From Helicobacteraceae bacterium (GTDB lineage: Bacteria > Campylobacterota > Campylobacteria > Campylobacterales > Sulfurimonadaceae): 15,517 nucleotides of DNA. How positions within the stretch are numbered: position 1 is the first letter of the stretch; every line of letters begins with the position of its first letter. The notes beneath the pieces were generated by a model. It did no database searches and was not told the DNA's origin. It was given only the letters and a program-made list of their open reading frames with translations. The position numbers were made by a program, and so were the translations under genes. Of this stretch, positions 7,816-13,838 are shown one piece after another. The stretch covers positions 1 to 15,517 of the forward strand of contig JALSUN010000012.1 in NCBI GenBank assembly GCA_027061425.1, written 5' to 3'.

Positions 7816-8154
7816 TTATGCCTCTTCTTCACTCTCTACGTTTTTGCTTAAAGAACCTAAGAAGTTCTCCATGTCGTAACGGCTACGGTATTCAGCAGTC
7901 ATGATGTGGATGAGTATGTCACCTAAGTCTACCGCGATCCACTCACCACTCTCATCGGTTCCTAAAAACTGCTCTTGAGGCTTCAGGTTACGCTTTAAGT
8001 GGTCAAGAAGTGCTTCGGTATGACGTGCACCTATAGATGTTGCAATAATGACATAGTCTACAAAATAGTCTTTGTCTTTAAGGTCAAAAACCTCAATAGC
8101 TTCGGCTTTGTTAGTGTCTAATACGTTGATGATGTTGTTAATACGATCTTGCAT
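7816..8154 (-). CDS. rsfS: Ribosomal silencing factor RsfS
   Basis: RsfS (formerly YbeB/Iojap) binds protein uL14 of the large ribosomal subunit and blocks subunit joining when nutrients are short. Family features visible here are KAEAIEVFDL near the N-terminus, DYVIIATSIGARHTEALLDHL in the centre and GEWIAVDLGDILIHIM in the C-terminal half, ending in an acidic tail (ESEEEA). I place the start at ATG 8152-8154 (112 residues, MQDRIN), because GAGGAA lies four bases upstream and related proteins begin there. An in-frame ATG at 8164-8166 would add four residues but has a poorly spaced ribosome-binding site. With the chosen start it overlaps the end of nadD by 17 bases; the nadD-rsfS pairing is widespread in bacteria. 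Confidence 0.92.
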   Translation of the reverse strand: MQDRINNIINVLDTNKAEAIEVFDLKDKDYFVDYVIIATSIGARHTEALLDHLKRNLKPQEQFLGTDESGEWIAVDLGDILIHIMTAEYRSRYDMENFLGSLSKNVESEEEA

Positions 8155-8683
8155 GATGTTCCTCATAATATGTTTTTATCTCTTGTGCTACCTGCTTAGG
8201 CAGATGGCGCACCTCTAGGTTTTTTCTTAAAGCGGTCGAACTGACAGTATAATCAACAGTTAAATGCTGATATGCTGGGTCTATGGCGATGGCATCTCGT
8301 GATGCAACTACCCAAGTGACCAGAGCATCAAGCGTTTCAAACTGATGCCACTGTTGAAGTGAAGCGAGGTTGTCTGCTCCAATGATGAAGTAGATTTTGT
8401 CTGCTTCATTTTTGAAGTGTTTCACCGTTTCAATGCTTGGGACTGCTCTGTTCTGAGTCACTTCAAAGTCACTCACCAAGAGAGACTTTTCGTTTGAAAA
8501 GATCTTTTTTAGCCACTCAAGTCTTAGTGTTGCTGGAGCATGTGTACCCGTTTTAAAAGGGTTCACAAAAGCAGGTACCAAGATCAGTTTATCAATGTCA
8601 AGTGCTTTTAATGCACGCTCAACCACTGCGACATGACCAAGATGCGGAGGGTCAAATGAACCACCGTAGAGTGCGATATTCAC
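8138..8683 (-). CDS. nadD: Nicotinate-nucleotide adenylyltransferase
   Basis: Transfers AMP from ATP to nicotinic acid mononucleotide, giving deamido-NAD, the penultimate step of NAD synthesis in the cytoplasm. The 181-residue protein has the nucleotidyltransferase signature GGSFDPPHLGH (7-17) with the two His of the HxGH-type motif, IIGADNLASLQQWHQ at about 110-124, and the C-terminal VSSTALR (147-153), equivalent to the ISSTxIR motif that holds ATP phosphates. The start is GTG (8681-8683): the signature begins at residue 7 and no ATG lies in range. AGAGG lies nine bases upstream. It is the first gene of the leftward run, with an exact TATAAT box about 35 bases ahead of its start, and it overlaps rsfS. 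Confidence 0.95.
   Translation of the reverse strand: MNIALYGGSFDPPHLGHVAVVERALKALDIDKLILVPAFVNPFKTGTHAPATLRLEWLKKIFSNEKSLLVSDFEVTQNRAVPSIETVKHFKNEADKIYFIIGADNLASLQQWHQFETLDALVTWVVASRDAIAIDPAYQHLTVDYTVSSTALRKNLEVRHLPKQVAQEIKTYYEEHHARSY
8159..8164 (-). promoter_or_regulatory. Ribosome-binding site deciding the rsfS start
   Basis: GAGGAA on the minus strand, four bases upstream of the ATG at 8152-8154 and within the nadD coding sequence. It favours this ATG over the one at 8164-8166, which it overlaps. Confidence 0.55.
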
Positions 8684-8718
8684 TTTTTTAACCTCTGCTC
8701 TCGCTTCAATTTATCGAA

Positions 8719-8724
8719 ATTATA
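8719..8724 (-). promoter_or_regulatory. -10 box of the nadD promoter
   Basis: Exact TATAAT on the minus strand in the 88-base divergent region. Predicted transcription start is near 8712, giving a leader of about 28 bases that includes the nadD ribosome-binding site. No good -35 is present at 16-18 bases, which is usual for vegetative promoters in Campylobacterota. Confidence 0.6.
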
Positions 8725-8750
8725 GCCGAATTTGGCTAGAATCACCTCAA

Positions 8751-8756
8751 TATAAT
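8751..8756 (+). promoter_or_regulatory. -10 box of the gap-pgk-tpiA promoter
   Basis: Exact TATAAT on the plus strand, 27 bases from the nadD -10 box and pointing the opposite way. Predicted transcription start is near 8763, after the first in-frame ATG (8760) of gap; this supports the ATG at 8772 as the true start with a very short leader of about nine bases. No clear -35 is seen. Confidence 0.55.
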
Positions 8757-8771
8757 TATATGGACTCAAAT

Positions 8772-9764
8772 ATGGCATTAAAAATCGCAATCAATGGACT
8801 GGGCCGCATCGGTAGATGTGTAGCGCGTATTATCGCAGACAGAGATGACATCGAACTTGTAGCGGTAAACGCAAGTGGTTCAGAAGAGATGATCGAATAT
8901 AATGTAAAGTATGACTCTGTTCACGGTACTCGTAAAGATGTAAAAGTGACTGATGGTTTCTTAAACATTGGAAATGATAAGGCTAAGATCCTTTCAGAGC
9001 GTGACCCTGCCAAGCTTAACTTTGCAGACTTTGGGGCTGAAATGGTACTTGAGTGTACCGGTGCCTTTTTGACACAAGAAAGTGTTCAAGCTTATTTAGA
9101 CAACGGTATGAAAAAGGTACTTTTCTCTGCACCGGCTAAAGATGACACACCGACTTTTGTTATTGGTGCTAACGAAAATGAGTACGCAGGTCAGGCTATT
9201 GTCTCTAATGCTTCTTGCACAACTAATGGTCTTGCACCTGTGGCGAAAGTACTTGACGATGCCTTTGGGATTAAAAATGGTTTGATGACAACCATACACT
9301 CTTATACCTCTTCACAGCCGATTTTAGATGGTAAACATAAAAAAGATCCACGTAAGGGTCGCTCGGGTGCTACTAACTTGGTACCTACAACTACAGGCGC
9401 GGCTAAAGCCATCGCTAAAGTCCTTCCTAACTTAGCAGGTAAACTTAACGGTCAGGCCATCCGTGTGCCGACACCAGATGTCTCTATGGTTGACTTAACA
9501 GTGACCTTAACTAAAGATGTCACCTTAGAAGATGTTAAAGCAGCATTTAAAACAGCAAGCGAAGGGTCTCACCAAGGGATCTTGGGTGTTGACGAAGAGT
9601 ACCGCGTCTCTCAAGACTTTGTGGGCGAAGAGTTAAGTACAGTTGTGGCTATGGACACCATCCAAGTCATCGACAAGAACCTTGTTAAAGTACTCTCTTG
9701 GTATGACAACGAGTGGGGCTACTCAGCACGTCTTGTAGACATGGCACTACACATTAGTAAGTAA
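8772..9764 (+). CDS. gap: Type I glyceraldehyde-3-phosphate dehydrogenase, possibly NADP-preferring
   Basis: Interconverts glyceraldehyde 3-phosphate and 1,3-bisphosphoglycerate in the cytoplasm. From ATG 8772 the protein has 330 residues, with the Rossmann motif INGLGRIGR (7-15), catalytic Cys 149 in SNASCTTNGLAP and catalytic His 176 in HSYTSSQ. PTTTGAAKA and SWYDNEWGYS are further family marks. I prefer this start to the in-frame ATG at 8760 because MALKIAING is the usual beginning, the promoter box would put transcription start after 8760, and the catalytic residues then take their standard numbers. Cofactor residues are unusual: the NAD-selecting Asp after VAVN is Ala (VNASG), and the Leu-Pro of ILDLPHKD is Gly-Lys with one extra residue (ILDGKHKKD). 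Both suggest NADP(H) use. First gene of gap-pgk-tpiA; pgk follows after eight bases. Confidence 0.96.
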   Translation: MALKIAINGLGRIGRCVARIIADRDDIELVAVNASGSEEMIEYNVKYDSVHGTRKDVKVTDGFLNIGNDKAKILSERDPAKLNFADFGAEMVLECTGAFLTQESVQAYLDNGMKKVLFSAPAKDDTPTFVIGANENEYAGQAIVSNASCTTNGLAPVAKVLDDAFGIKNGLMTTIHSYTSSQPILDGKHKKDPRKGRSGATNLVPTTTGAAKAIAKVLPNLAGKLNGQAIRVPTPDVSMVDLTVTLTKDVTLEDVKAAFKTASEGSHQGILGVDEEYRVSQDFVGEELSTVVAMDTIQVIDKNLVKVLSWYDNEWGYSARLVDMALHISK

Positions 9765-9772
9765 GGAAACCA

Positions 9773-10975
9773 ATGCAACTTTTAAACATCAAAGATCTCG
9801 ATCTTAACCGTAAAAAAGTCTTTATCCGTTGTGATTTTAACGTGCCTATGGATGAGTTTGGAAACATTACAGACGATCGTCGTATCCGCTCTGCTGTCTC
9901 TACCATTAACTACTGTCTCGACCAAGATTGTGCGGTTATCTTAGCATCACACATGGGACGACCAAAAGGTGAGGTAGATAAAAAGTACTCTCTTGCTCCT
10001 GTACAGTTACGTCTGCAACAACTGCTTAAACGTCATGTTGAATTGGCTAAAGATGTTGTTGGAGAAGATGCGGTTAAAAAAGCATCTGAGCTTCCAAACC
10101 ATGAAGTTCTGTTGTTGGAGAATCTTCGTTTTGAGAAGGGTGAGACTAAAAACGATGAGGCTCTCTCAAAAGCGTTAGCAGATATGGCAGATGTTTATAT
10201 CAATGATGCTTTTGGTGTGAGTCATCGTGCCCACGCTTCTGTAGAAGGGATTACTAAGTTTTTTGATGATGAGCATAGAGCGGCAGGTTTTCTACTGCTT
10301 AAAGAGATTAAGTTTTTTGGCACATTGATGAAGCGTCCTACCCGTCCTTTTGCAGCTATTGTTGGTGGTTCAAAAGTTTCAGGAAAACTGGAAGCATTGA
10401 TCAACCTTCTTCCTCGTGTAGACAAGGTGATCATTGGTGGTGGTATGGCCTTTACTTTTTTGAAGCAGATGGGTTACGATGTAGGTAACTCTCTGGTGGA
10501 AGACGACCTTTTAGATGAAGCACAGCATATCATGGATGAGGCACGTCGTTTGGGTGTGAAGTTTTATCTACCGGTCGATGTTGTTGCGGCTCAGACCTTT
10601 TCTGCAGACTCTGTCAGTAAAGTGACGTCAGCACAGGAGATCCCGTCAGGTTGGATGGGCCTTGACATTGGACCTGCTACCGTACGCCTTTACCGTGAAG
10701 TCTTAAGTGATGTTCAGACTGTTTTATGGAACGGTCCTATGGGTGTTTATGAGATGGAACGTTTTGCACGCGGATCTAACAAGATCGCCCATTTCGTTGC
10801 AGACTCTTATGCAACGACGGTTGTAGGTGGTGGTGATACTGCTGACCTTGTACAACGTGTAGGTGTTGATGAAGAGATGACATTTATCTCTACAGGCGGC
10901 GGGGCTTCTCTTGAATTGCTTGAGGGCAAAATCCTTCCGGGTGTCAAATCACTTATTGTGCAAAGTGATCAGTAG
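9773..10975 (+). CDS. pgk: Phosphoglycerate kinase
   Basis: Transfers phosphate between 1,3-bisphosphoglycerate/ADP and 3-phosphoglycerate/ATP in the cytoplasm, next in the pathway to the GAPDH encoded just upstream. The 400-residue length is normal. Landmarks: RCDFNVP (19-25) and HMGRPKG (60-66), basic N-lobe substrate-binding segments; AFGVSHRAHAS (146-156), which reads GT or similar before HRAHAS in most homologues; GGSKVSGKLE (198-207) in the nucleotide-binding lobe; GPMGVYE (321-327); GGGDTADLV (352-360) and STGGGASLE (373-381) around the ATP phosphates. AAGGAA (9763-9768) overlaps the gap stop codon and stands four bases before the ATG. The TAG stop shares one base with the GTG start of tpiA, so the two are probably translated in a coupled way. 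Confidence 0.97.
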   Translation: MQLLNIKDLDLNRKKVFIRCDFNVPMDEFGNITDDRRIRSAVSTINYCLDQDCAVILASHMGRPKGEVDKKYSLAPVQLRLQQLLKRHVELAKDVVGEDAVKKASELPNHEVLLLENLRFEKGETKNDEALSKALADMADVYINDAFGVSHRAHASVEGITKFFDDEHRAAGFLLLKEIKFFGTLMKRPTRPFAAIVGGSKVSGKLEALINLLPRVDKVIIGGGMAFTFLKQMGYDVGNSLVEDDLLDEAQHIMDEARRLGVKFYLPVDVVAAQTFSADSVSKVTSAQEIPSGWMGLDIGPATVRLYREVLSDVQTVLWNGPMGVYEMERFARGSNKIAHFVADSYATTVVGGGDTADLVQRVGVDEEMTFISTGGGASLELLEGKILPGVKSLIVQSDQ

Positions 10976-11682
10976 TGATTATTGCTGCGAACTTTAAAAC
11001 CTTTAAGACACGTCAAGAGACCCTCGATTACTACCGTGATGTGAAATCATTTATAGAAAAAAATGAAATCAGTGTTGAGACGATGATCTTTCCACCTGCA
11101 ACTGCGCTCAATACCTTCAAAGGTAAAACGGTGGTTGGCGCGCAAAATGCTTATCCTGTTACCAATGGTGCTTACACAGGAGAGATCGGTTTGAACCAAC
11201 TTAAAGAATTTGGTATAGAGACTATTCTTATCGGTCACTCTGAGCGTCGTCATGTTCTTGGTGAGTCACAAGAGTTAATGGTGCAGAAGTTCAACTTTTA
11301 TAAAGAGCAGGGTTTTACCATCGTCTACTGTATTGGTGAACCGTTAGAAGTACGTGAAGAGAGTAATGAAGCCTTAATGGCGTACTTGGAGGCACAGTTA
11401 GAGGGAATCGACCTTAACTATGACAAACTTGTTATCGCTTATGAGCCTGTTTGGGCGATAGGTACAGGACTGACACCAAGTGCTAACGAGGTAGAACTTA
11501 TACACACGGCGTTACGTCAAAAGATCAAGGCACCTATACTTTATGGCGGAAGTGTCAAAGTGAACAATGCAAAAGAGTTACTTGCACTTAACAATGTTGA
11601 TGGTGCCCTTATAGGTAGTGGCGCACTCCAACAAGAGAATTTCTGCTCTATTTTAGAGATAGCACAAACCCTAAATAGATAG
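10975..11682 (+). CDS. tpiA: Triosephosphate isomerase
   Basis: Interconverts dihydroxyacetone phosphate and glyceraldehyde 3-phosphate in the cytoplasm, completing the triose part of the operon. The 235-residue protein is a little shorter than the usual 250 but has all key residues: N6 and K8 in AANFK, electrophilic H88 in IGHSERR (86-92), catalytic base E157 in AYEPVWAIGTG (155-165) including the flexible loop, and the phosphate-binding YGGSV (190-194). The start is GTG at 10975-10977, overlapping the pgk stop by one base (TAGTG); the AANFK motif begins four residues later, so no downstream start fits. No good ribosome-binding site precedes it, which fits re-initiation by ribosomes finishing pgk. 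A long hairpin follows about 40 bases after its stop. Confidence 0.96.
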   Translation: MIIAANFKTFKTRQETLDYYRDVKSFIEKNEISVETMIFPPATALNTFKGKTVVGAQNAYPVTNGAYTGEIGLNQLKEFGIETILIGHSERRHVLGESQELMVQKFNFYKEQGFTIVYCIGEPLEVREESNEALMAYLEAQLEGIDLNYDKLVIAYEPVWAIGTGLTPSANEVELIHTALRQKIKAPILYGGSVKVNNAKELLALNNVDGALIGSGALQQENFCSILEIAQTLNR

Positions 11683-11722
11683 TTTTGACTGTGACTGTAC
11701 CACTACAGCTTATGTACCCCTC

Positions 11723-11774
11723 TAGTAATAAGCGGGAAGTGGCTTCCTCCCTGTTACTATAAGAAACACTTTTT
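11723..11774 (+). terminator. Long imperfect hairpin, probable terminator of gap-pgk-tpiA
   Basis: Arms 11723-11739 and 11743-11759 pair over 17 positions around a TGG loop: 13 Watson-Crick pairs, two G-U wobbles (T11729/G11753 and G11734/T11748) and two mismatches (A11731/C11751 and C11733/C11749). The GGAAG-TGG-CTTCC top is perfect. The first T-run (11770-11774) begins only ten bases after the stem and a second run of six lies at 11784-11789, so it is not a textbook intrinsic terminator. It could instead protect the 3' end or belong to a small RNA. Confidence 0.5.
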
Positions 11775-11976
11775 CTTTATTACTTTTTTAAAAACAGGTA
11801 ATTGCATTTTAAACTACGCCTCTTCTTGATGTTACCATTTTACGTACATATACTTTCACATATGGTCCCTTGTTGTAAAGTATTAACAATATAGAATATA
11901 TCGATTTACAATAAATAATCTATCAAATTGTGTAGGCCTTTCTCATGCATACTAAAGCTTCTATTAGAGACTCAAC

Positions 11977-11998
11977 TGAAACAAATCGACATGTTTCA
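11977..11998. repeat. Inverted repeat TGAAACA-N8-TGTTTCA with nearby AAACAT copies
   Basis: Perfect 7-base arms (11977-11983 and 11992-11998) separated by eight bases. TGAAACA recurs at 12021-12027, and AAACAT occurs at 12012, 12023 and 12030 on the plus strand and inverted at 11991-11996. The geometry resembles a binding site for a dimeric DNA-binding protein with extra half-sites, but it lies about 240 bases upstream of the porin promoter and AT-rich sequence gives such matches by chance. Confidence 0.35.
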
Positions 11999-12208
11999 AG
12001 ATGAAAATATTAAACATTAATGAAACATAAAACATCTTCTTACATTACACTAGTTACTAAATTATGTGATAAAAATATAATAACCGCCCAGATATAGGGT
12101 GCTAACTCAAAAATATTAAAAAAGAATCTCTTAAGAAATGTCTGATAAACTCAAAAGAGAAAAAATCTAGTTCTTGTAATAGTAATTGTAGATGATGAAT
12201 AAATAATC

Positions 12209-12227
12209 AATTAATAGTATATTAATT
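12209..12227. promoter_or_regulatory. Palindrome at the porin promoter, candidate operator
   Basis: AATTAAT-agtat-ATTAATT: perfect 7-base arms with a 5-base spacer. It covers the position expected for the -35 element of the porin promoter (-10 at 12239-12244), where a bound protein could repress or replace -35 contacts. The sequence is low in complexity, so chance is a real alternative. Confidence 0.35.
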
Positions 12228-12235
12228 ATACATAT

Positions 12236-12244
12236 TGCTATATA
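12236..12244 (+). promoter_or_regulatory. Extended -10 element of the porin gene
   Basis: TG-C-TATATA, an extended -10 match, 32 bases before the porin ATG. The leader would be about 25 bases and contains GAGGAG (12266-12271) five bases before the start. TATACT at 12241-12246 is an alternative hexamer. No clear -35. Confidence 0.45.
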
Positions 12245-12276
12245 CTTCTACCAATAAATGATTCTGAGGAGAATAT

Positions 12277-13632
12277 ATGAAATTAGTCAAAATGAGTTTA
12301 TTAGCTGCGACATTGATCGCAAGCACTGCTTATGCAACTGAAGACACCAACAGTACTTATGGAGGTCCATCAAACTTTGAGGTTTCTGGTGATGCCAAAT
12401 TATTTTATAGCACAGACGATGCAGGTGATGGAACAACTCTTGGATCAGGGAGTCAATCAGGAACTGAAACAAGTGGAAAACTGTTTGACAAAAACTATGC
12501 CATTGGTCAAGCTGCAGCTAAATTAGGTGCAACTGCTGATTTAACTGAGAATGTAAGTGCAGGTGTGTCTATTATAGCACTATCAACGTTAGGGCTTGAG
12601 AATCAGCTGGTATCTGGTGTCTGGGAAACAACAAATGGGACTGATGACTCATTTTGGTTTGACCAGGTTTGGCTTGCGGGTACAGTAGGCAAGACTACGG
12701 GTAAAGTTGGTCGTATGGAACTTGATACACCATTAGTCTTTAGCGAGAAGTGGTCTATAGCTACTAACACGTTTGAAGCGGCTTTAGTCGTCAACCAAGA
12801 TCTTCCTGATACAACACTTTACGGTGCTTATGTCGGTGGAAGCAACAGTGGTAATATTTTAAAACGTTCAGTGATTTCAGCTATGGATGCACAAGGTTCA
12901 GTAAACGGATCTGGTGATGTTACCGTAGGTTCAGCAACAAACTTTCATCAGTTTTATAAAGGTGCATATGCAATTGGTGGAGAGAACAACTCTTGGAAAC
13001 CACTTAAAGCTCAAGCTTGGTATTATGATGCAACATCAGTTGCCAGTGCGTATTGGTTAGAAGCTGACCTTACTTTAGATATGGGGCTGACTTTAGGTGC
13101 GCAGTTTACTGGAATGTCTATTAAAAATGGCGCGATGGACTCTACCTTGACTTCTTCTAGTAACACAGCATTCGCTGCTAAGGTAGGCTATGTAATGAAA
13201 GATAAGTTCTCCATCTCTGGAGCATTCTCACAGACAGGAAATGACAAAGATAATAATTTTGGTGCTGGTATGAACTTGGCTGCGTACGGACAGTCTAAAC
13301 TTTACACTGAGGCATGGTGGAATTATGGGTACATTACTCGTAATGACACAATGTCTTATAATGTCACGGCAACAACTTCACAGAAGTTGACATGGGCACA
13401 ATTAGGGATCTACTTTACACAGTCAGCAAGTAAAGATGCATTTACAGGTGCGCAAGGTGTAGAGGACTTAAAGATGACAGAAGTCACCGCTGAAGCTGCT
13501 AAATCATTTGGACCACTTGATGTAGGTCTTTACTATATTATGACAAAAGCAGATGATCTTAATCAACAGAAAGCCGTCAAAAAAGGTGATGCCTACAATA
13601 CGGTTCAAGCTTACTTGACATATAACTTTTAA
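12277..13632 (+). CDS. Outer-membrane porin of the Campylobacterota type
   Basis: A 451-residue beta-barrel porin, expected to form a diffusion channel in the outer membrane. The N-terminus is a Sec signal peptide (MKLVKMSLLAATLIASTAYA, cleavage after residue 20). The mature part is rich in Gly, Ser, Thr and aromatics in alternating strand-like pattern, and the protein ends in YLTYNF with a terminal Phe, the signal recognised by the BAM assembly machine. No cysteine is present. Segments such as STLGLENQLV, KVGRMELDTPLVFSEKWSI, NTFEAALVVNQDLPDTTLYGAYVGG, SWKPLKAQAWYY and QSKLYTEAWWNYGY match the pattern I remember from Sulfurovum/Sulfurimonas porins. Strong ribosome-binding site GAGGAG at 12266-12271. 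It stands alone, with a large upstream region and its own terminator, as expected for a highly expressed, separately regulated gene. Substrate cannot be told. Confidence 0.92.
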   Translation: MKLVKMSLLAATLIASTAYATEDTNSTYGGPSNFEVSGDAKLFYSTDDAGDGTTLGSGSQSGTETSGKLFDKNYAIGQAAAKLGATADLTENVSAGVSIIALSTLGLENQLVSGVWETTNGTDDSFWFDQVWLAGTVGKTTGKVGRMELDTPLVFSEKWSIATNTFEAALVVNQDLPDTTLYGAYVGGSNSGNILKRSVISAMDAQGSVNGSGDVTVGSATNFHQFYKGAYAIGGENNSWKPLKAQAWYYDATSVASAYWLEADLTLDMGLTLGAQFTGMSIKNGAMDSTLTSSSNTAFAAKVGYVMKDKFSISGAFSQTGNDKDNNFGAGMNLAAYGQSKLYTEAWWNYGYITRNDTMSYNVTATTSQKLTWAQLGIYFTQSASKDAFTGAQGVEDLKMTEVTAEAAKSFGPLDVGLYYIMTKADDLNQQKAVKKGDAYNTVQAYLTYNF

Positions 13633-13650
13633 TTTCTCAGAAGTCTAACC

Positions 13651-13682
13651 TTTCGCCTTAGGGCGGAAGCCCTCTCTTTTTT
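13651..13682 (+). terminator. Intrinsic terminator of the porin gene
   Basis: Two overlapping hairpins share bases: TTTCGCC-TTAG-GGCGGAA (13651-13668, one G-U pair) and AGGGC-GGAA-GCCCT (13660-13673). The second is followed three bases later by six T (13677-13682), so it is the better rho-independent terminator; the two cannot form together. It starts 18 bases after the porin stop. Confidence 0.8.
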
Positions 13683-13838
13683 AAATCACAAAACATATTA
13701 ATTGATAAAACATTTTAACTGTAGTGGTGGAGTGGTACAAGGTCTGCTAGACGGTTGTAAGTTTCTGTTATCTCAGTCAGCTATATGTTTGATGTATACA
13801 TTCCAAAGTACAATTTCAACTTAGGAAAGAGGTTGTTC

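Larger units (their letters stand above)
11683..12276. other. 594-base AT-rich intergenic region between tpiA and the porin gene
   Basis: No convincing gene is visible. The longest ATG-started frames on the plus strand are about 20 codons (for example from 11945, MHTKASIRDS..., 19 residues) and have no good ribosome-binding site. It contains a long hairpin at 11723-11759 after tpiA, a 22-base inverted repeat at 11977-11998 with further AAACAT copies to 12035, an exact TATAAT at 12076-12081 without a -35, a 19-base palindrome at 12209-12227, and a probable porin promoter at 12236-12244. An unannotated small RNA is possible but the sequence does not prove one. Confidence 0.7.

Noticed and set aside
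11945..12004. A 19-codon frame starting MHTKASIRDS in the tpiA-porin gap, as a possible small protein.
   Set aside because: No good ribosome-binding site, no recognisable feature, and frames of this length are common by chance.
12076..12081. Exact TATAAT as a promoter for the porin or a small RNA.
   Set aside because: No -35 at a usable distance and about 195 bases from the porin start in very AT-rich sequence; mentioned only in the region note.
11696..13739. TGTACCACTACAG (11696-11708) and its inverted, interrupted copy CTGTAGTGGT...GGTACA (13719-13739) flanking the porin region, like the ends of a mobile cassette.
   Set aside because: Only about ten contiguous bases match, a length expected by chance in comparisons of this size; the flanks do not match, and no transposase or target duplication is present.
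13742..13801. Short dyads GTCTGCTAGAC and ATGTATACAT between the porin and the PAS-GGDEF-EAL gene.
   Set aside because: Arms of only four or five bases, no T-run for a terminator on either strand and no promoter nearby.
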